From: Sphingopyxis sp. 113P3
GTDB taxonomy: Bacteria; Pseudomonadota; Alphaproteobacteria; Sphingomonadales; Sphingomonadaceae
Direction: 5' to 3'
DNA: 64,000 nt
Assembly: GCF_001278035.1 (NCBI RefSeq)
Contig: NZ_CP009452.1
Span: 3,815,501-3,879,500 of the forward strand
The notes beneath the pieces were generated by a model that was given only the letters and a program-made list of their open reading frames with translations, made no database searches and was not told the origin of the DNA. Every line of letters begins with the position of its first letter. The stretch's first letter is position 1. Positions 61,280 through 64,000 of this stretch are shown in pieces. Position numbers and translations under genes: made by a program.

Positions 61280-62874
61280 CGGGCTGGCTTGCACATCTGG
61301 TCGTCGTCCCCATCCTGCTACCGCTGGTGGCGAGCGCGCTCATGCTCTCGATGGACGAACGCCGCCGAACCGCCAAACGGGTCTTGAGCCTCGGTGTCTC
61401 CGCACTTTTGGTCGGGGTTGCCGCCCTTCTTTTATGGTCTGTGCGCGAAAGCGGACCTGTGGCCTACCGGATCGGTGATTGGCCGTCCCCTTTCGCGATC
61501 ACGCTGGTCGCGGATCGCCTGTCGACGATGATGTTGCTGCTGACCAGCATCCTCGGCTTCACATCCCTCTTCTATGCCACCGCGCGCTGGGATCGATCGG
61601 GGCCGCGCTTCCACGCGCTGTTCCTGTTGCTCCTGATGGGAATCAACGGCGCGTTCCTCACCGGCGACATCTTCAATCTTTTCGTCTTTTTCGAAGTCCT
61701 GCTCGCTGCCTCCTATGGTCTCATCCTGCATGGATCGGGCACCGAGCGGACCAGCGCCAGTCTCCATTATATCGCGATCAACATCGCCGCCTCGCTGCTG
61801 TTCCTCGTTGGCGTTGCGCTCCTTTATTCGGTCAACGGTACCCTCAACATGGCTGACCTTGCGGTCAGCCTCAGTTCGGCGGCCGAGGAGAATCTGGCCC
61901 TGTTGGAAGCTGGCGCCGCGATCCTCGGCGTGGCCTTTCTCGTCAAAGCGGGCATCTGGCCGCTCTGCTTCTGGCTGCCGCGGACCTATGCGGCCGCCTC
62001 GCCTCCGGTCGCCGCCGTGTTCGCCATCATGACCAAGGTTGGCATCTACATCATCCTGCGCCTGTCCTTCCTGCTCTTCGGGAAGGATTCGGGAGGCGCT
62101 GCAGGCTTTGCAAACGACGCACTGCTCTACGCAGGGCTCGCGACCATGGTATTCGGCATCGTCGGCATCCTCGCCGCGCGTCACTTGACCCGCATTGCGG
62201 GCCATTATGTTCTCGTGTCGTCGGGCATCCTGCTATCCGCGATCGGTATTGGCGGCGAAGCGCTTACAGCCGCGCTGCTCTTCTATCTCGTCAGTTCGAC
62301 GCTCGCGGTCAGCGCACTCTACCTCCTTATCGAACCGGTGGAGCGCCACGCCGACGAAGCGGATATAATCGAGGGCATCTCCGAGCCCGTCTTCGACGAC
62401 GAATATGTCGGTGCCATCGAGGAGGAGGAAACCGAAGAGGGCGTCGTCATACCAGGAACGATCGCGATTTTGGGTGGCGGGTTCATTTTCTGCGCCTTGC
62501 TTCTTGCCGGGCTCCCCCCCTTGTCGGGGTTCATCGCCAAATTCGCGCTCATCGATGCCCTGTTCCGTCATGTCACCATCGCTCTTTCGCATTGGGCATT
62601 GATTGCCCTCATCATCCTGTCAGGACTGGCGACGACGATTGCCATGACGCGTGCCGGGATTGATCGCCTCTGGACGCCCGGCGAGGATTCGCCGGCACGC
62701 CTCAGTCTTGTCGAGGTGACGCCGATCGGTCTCCTTCTCACAGTGTGCCTGACGTTGATGCTCGCGGCCGGCCCCGTCATGGATTTCATGCAGGCTACCG
62801 CCGGCGCGCTTCATGACCCCGGCAGCTATATCGAGGCAGCGGGACCTGCCATAGAGGGGGGCGGCGTAAGATGA
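61276..62874 (+). CDS. mrpD: MrpD, Na+/H+ antiporter subunit
   Basis: NuoM/N-like proton-translocating subunit, 532 residues, GTG start overlapping the mrpC stop. Typical motifs are GDIFNLFVFFEVLLAASYGL, FLVKAGIWPLCFWLPRTYAA and LLAGLPPLSGFIAKFALIDA. An acidic insertion near residues 355-390 (DEADIIEGISEPVFDDEYVG, then AIEEEETEEG) lies in a loop between helices. Confidence 0.95.
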   Translation: MTGWLAHLVVVPILLPLVASALMLSMDERRRTAKRVLSLGVSALLVGVAALLLWSVRESGPVAYRIGDWPSPFAITLVADRLSTMMLLLTSILGFTSLFYATARWDRSGPRFHALFLLLLMGINGAFLTGDIFNLFVFFEVLLAASYGLILHGSGTERTSASLHYIAINIAASLLFLVGVALLYSVNGTLNMADLAVSLSSAAEENLALLEAGAAILGVAFLVKAGIWPLCFWLPRTYAAASPPVAAVFAIMTKVGIYIILRLSFLLFGKDSGGAAGFANDALLYAGLATMVFGIVGILAARHLTRIAGHYVLVSSGILLSAIGIGGEALTAALLFYLVSSTLAVSALYLLIEPVERHADEADIIEGISEPVFDDEYVGAIEEEETEEGVVIPGTIAILGGGFIFCALLLAGLPPLSGFIAKFALIDALFRHVTIALSHWALIALIILSGLATTIAMTRAGIDRLWTPGEDSPARLSLVEVTPIGLLLTVCLTLMLAAGPVMDFMQATAGALHDPGSYIEAAGPAIEGGGVR

Positions 62875-63353
62875 GCCGTCTCTTTCCATATCCTGTGCTG
62901 ACCCTGGCGCTCTTTGTCATGTGGATCCTGCTCACCGGCTTTTCGCCGGGCCATGTGCTCCTCGGCGGCCTGGTCGCGGCGTTCGTCTCGCGCACGATGC
63001 TCTCGCTCAAGCCCGAACCCACCGGTTTTCGGCCGACTTCGGCGGTCTTCCGTCTTGCAGGCCTGGTCCTGGCGGACATCGTGCGGTCCAACTTTGCAGT
63101 TGCCCGGATCATATTGTTCAAGCCCCCCGAGCGCCACTCGGGCTTTCTTCACCTGCCGGTGGAACTTCGCAATCCTTATGCGCTTGCCGTACTGGCGATC
63201 ATCATCACGGCGACACCCGGCACGCTGTGGGTACAGCATGACGCGCGGCGGCACGTCATTCTCATCCATGTTCTTGATCTGATCGACGAGGAGACATGGA
63301 TAAGGTTCATCAAGGATCGTTACGAGCGGCTGCTTCTGGAGATTTTCGAATGA
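62871..63353 (+). CDS. mrpE: MrpE, Na+/H+ antiporter subunit
   Basis: Accessory subunit, 160 residues with two or three N-terminal hydrophobic segments (LTLALFVMWILLTGFSPGHV, LLGGLVAAFVSRTMLSLKPE). The cytoplasmic part has TPGTLWVQHDARRHVILIHV typical of MrpE. Both ends overlap neighbours by ATGA. Confidence 0.93.
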   Translation: MSRLFPYPVLTLALFVMWILLTGFSPGHVLLGGLVAAFVSRTMLSLKPEPTGFRPTSAVFRLAGLVLADIVRSNFAVARIILFKPPERHSGFLHLPVELRNPYALAVLAIIITATPGTLWVQHDARRHVILIHVLDLIDEETWIRFIKDRYERLLLEIFE

Positions 63354-63631
63354 GCACGCTGTTTCTCGCGCTTGTCATCACCGCCTCGCAGATCCTCCTA
63401 GGTCTTTCGATGCTGTGCGCCACCTATCGCATGGCGCGCGGACCGCGAGCACAAGACCGTGTGCTCGGCCTCGACGCGCTTTATCTGGGGGCGATGCTGC
63501 TTCTCGTTACCTACGGGATCCAGACCGGGAGAAGCCTTTATTTCGAAGCCGCGCTGGCCATTGGCCTCTTGGGATTTGCAGGGACGGTCGCGCTCGCCAA
63601 GTTTCTGATGCGGGGAGAAGTGATCGAATGA
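63350..63631 (+). CDS. mrpF: MrpF, Na+/H+ antiporter subunit
   Basis: Small three-helix subunit, 93 residues from the ATG at 63350 (ATGA overlap with mrpE). The conserved segment ARGPRAQDRVLGLDALYLGA is present, followed by FEAALAIGLLGFAGTVALAK. Confidence 0.94.
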   Translation: MSTLFLALVITASQILLGLSMLCATYRMARGPRAQDRVLGLDALYLGAMLLLVTYGIQTGRSLYFEAALAIGLLGFAGTVALAKFLMRGEVIE

Positions 63632-63993
63632 TTCAGGGACCGGACCTTCCGACCTGGGCAGCGGTGATCGTTGGGCTCCTCCTGCTGACAGGAGCTGCGA
63701 CGACACTCATCGGAACCTTGGGCTTGCTGCAGCTGAAGAGCTTTTACGAACGAGTGCACGCTCCGACACTCGGAACCACGCTCGGCGCCGCCCTCATCCT
63801 CGCCGCATCGATGATCAGTTTCTCGGTCCTCCAATCGCGCCCGATCATTCATGAAATCCTGATCGGTGTCTTCGTCACGCTGACAACGCCTGTGACGCTC
63901 ATGCTTCTGGCACGAGCCGCGATCTACCGCGATCGAAGCGAGGGAGCCTCGCGCGTCCCGGTGGACGGATCAAGCAGGGCGCCCCGCGAGTAA
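63628..63993 (+). CDS. mrpG: MrpG, Na+/H+ antiporter subunit
   Basis: Last gene of the operon, 121 residues with three helices. Recognisable are LLLTGAATTLIGTLGLLQLK and the signature SFYERVHAPTLGTTLGAALI, with LIGVFVTLTTPVTLMLLARA near the C-terminus. The start overlaps the mrpF stop (ATGA). The charged tail ends seven bases before the window edge. Confidence 0.94.
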   Translation: MIQGPDLPTWAAVIVGLLLLTGAATTLIGTLGLLQLKSFYERVHAPTLGTTLGAALILAASMISFSVLQSRPIIHEILIGVFVTLTTPVTLMLLARAAIYRDRSEGASRVPVDGSSRAPRE

Positions 63994-64000
63994 CAGCATG

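Noticed and set aside
1..64000. CRISPR arrays, tRNA or rRNA genes, insertion sequences, prophage or integrative-element ends
   Set aside because: No regularly spaced repeats, tRNA-like or rRNA-like segments, transposase or integrase frames were seen. The only large repeat is the flagellin duplication.

Overview
The window is high-GC, densely packed DNA, most likely the chromosome of a motile sphingomonad (Alphaproteobacteria; Sphingopyxis/Sphingomonas-like). The basis is an alphaproteobacterial-type LexA box (GAAC-N7-GAAC) in front of an imuA-imuB-dnaE2 cassette, a TonB-dependent receptor beside acyl-CoA dehydrogenases, a group 2 (fused MrpAB) antiporter operon, and the general look of the proteins. 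Genus is inferred, not proven. No rRNA, tRNA, CRISPR array, insertion sequence or prophage was seen.

Layout. (1) 1-3.7 kb: the end of an RND multidrug efflux operon (permease cut by the window edge, then an outer-membrane lipoprotein channel). (2) 3.8-9.3 kb: the SOS mutasome imuA-imuB-dnaE2 behind a LexA-controlled promoter. (3) 9.4-41.4 kb: an almost complete single-locus flagellar system. It holds two near-duplicate flagellins; fliE-R with flhB; fliD and fliS; a sigma-54 activator without a receiver domain; motAB; flgB-L; flgA, flgM and a probable flgN; a lytic transglycosylase; flhA; and fliA. flhF, flhG, flaF and flbT are not in the window. (4) 41.4-42.9 kb: a MarR-like regulator and mobA, with a candidate coupled small ORF. 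(5) 42.9-47.8 kb: a TetR-controlled EmrAB-type tripartite pump. (6) 47.8-54.5 kb: a TetR-centred locus with a TonB receptor, two acyl-CoA dehydrogenases and an MpaB-like oxygenase. (7) 54.5-57.0 kb: an OsmC-like protein and small unknown genes, including a probable three-gene operon of membrane microproteins. (8) 57.0-64.0 kb: a tandem universal stress protein and an mrpAB-C-D-E-F-G Na+/H+ antiporter operon.

Regulation can be read unusually well. Four sigma-54 promoters (exact GG-N10-GC) precede fliE, flgB, flgA and the transglycosylase-flhA-fliA operon. Four copies of a fixed-spacing CTTAA-N15-GCCGTYA motif precede both flagellins, fliD and flgM, and are probably sigma-28 promoters. Together with fliA, flgM and the sigma-54 activator they outline an activator/sigma-54 to FliA/FlgM hierarchy. 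Separately, four copies of the palindrome TATCA-N4-TGATA occur only in the third TetR neighbourhood and tie the TonB receptor, both acyl-CoA dehydrogenases and the MpaB-like protein into one putative regulon. That regulon is the best candidate here for an undescribed catabolic system.
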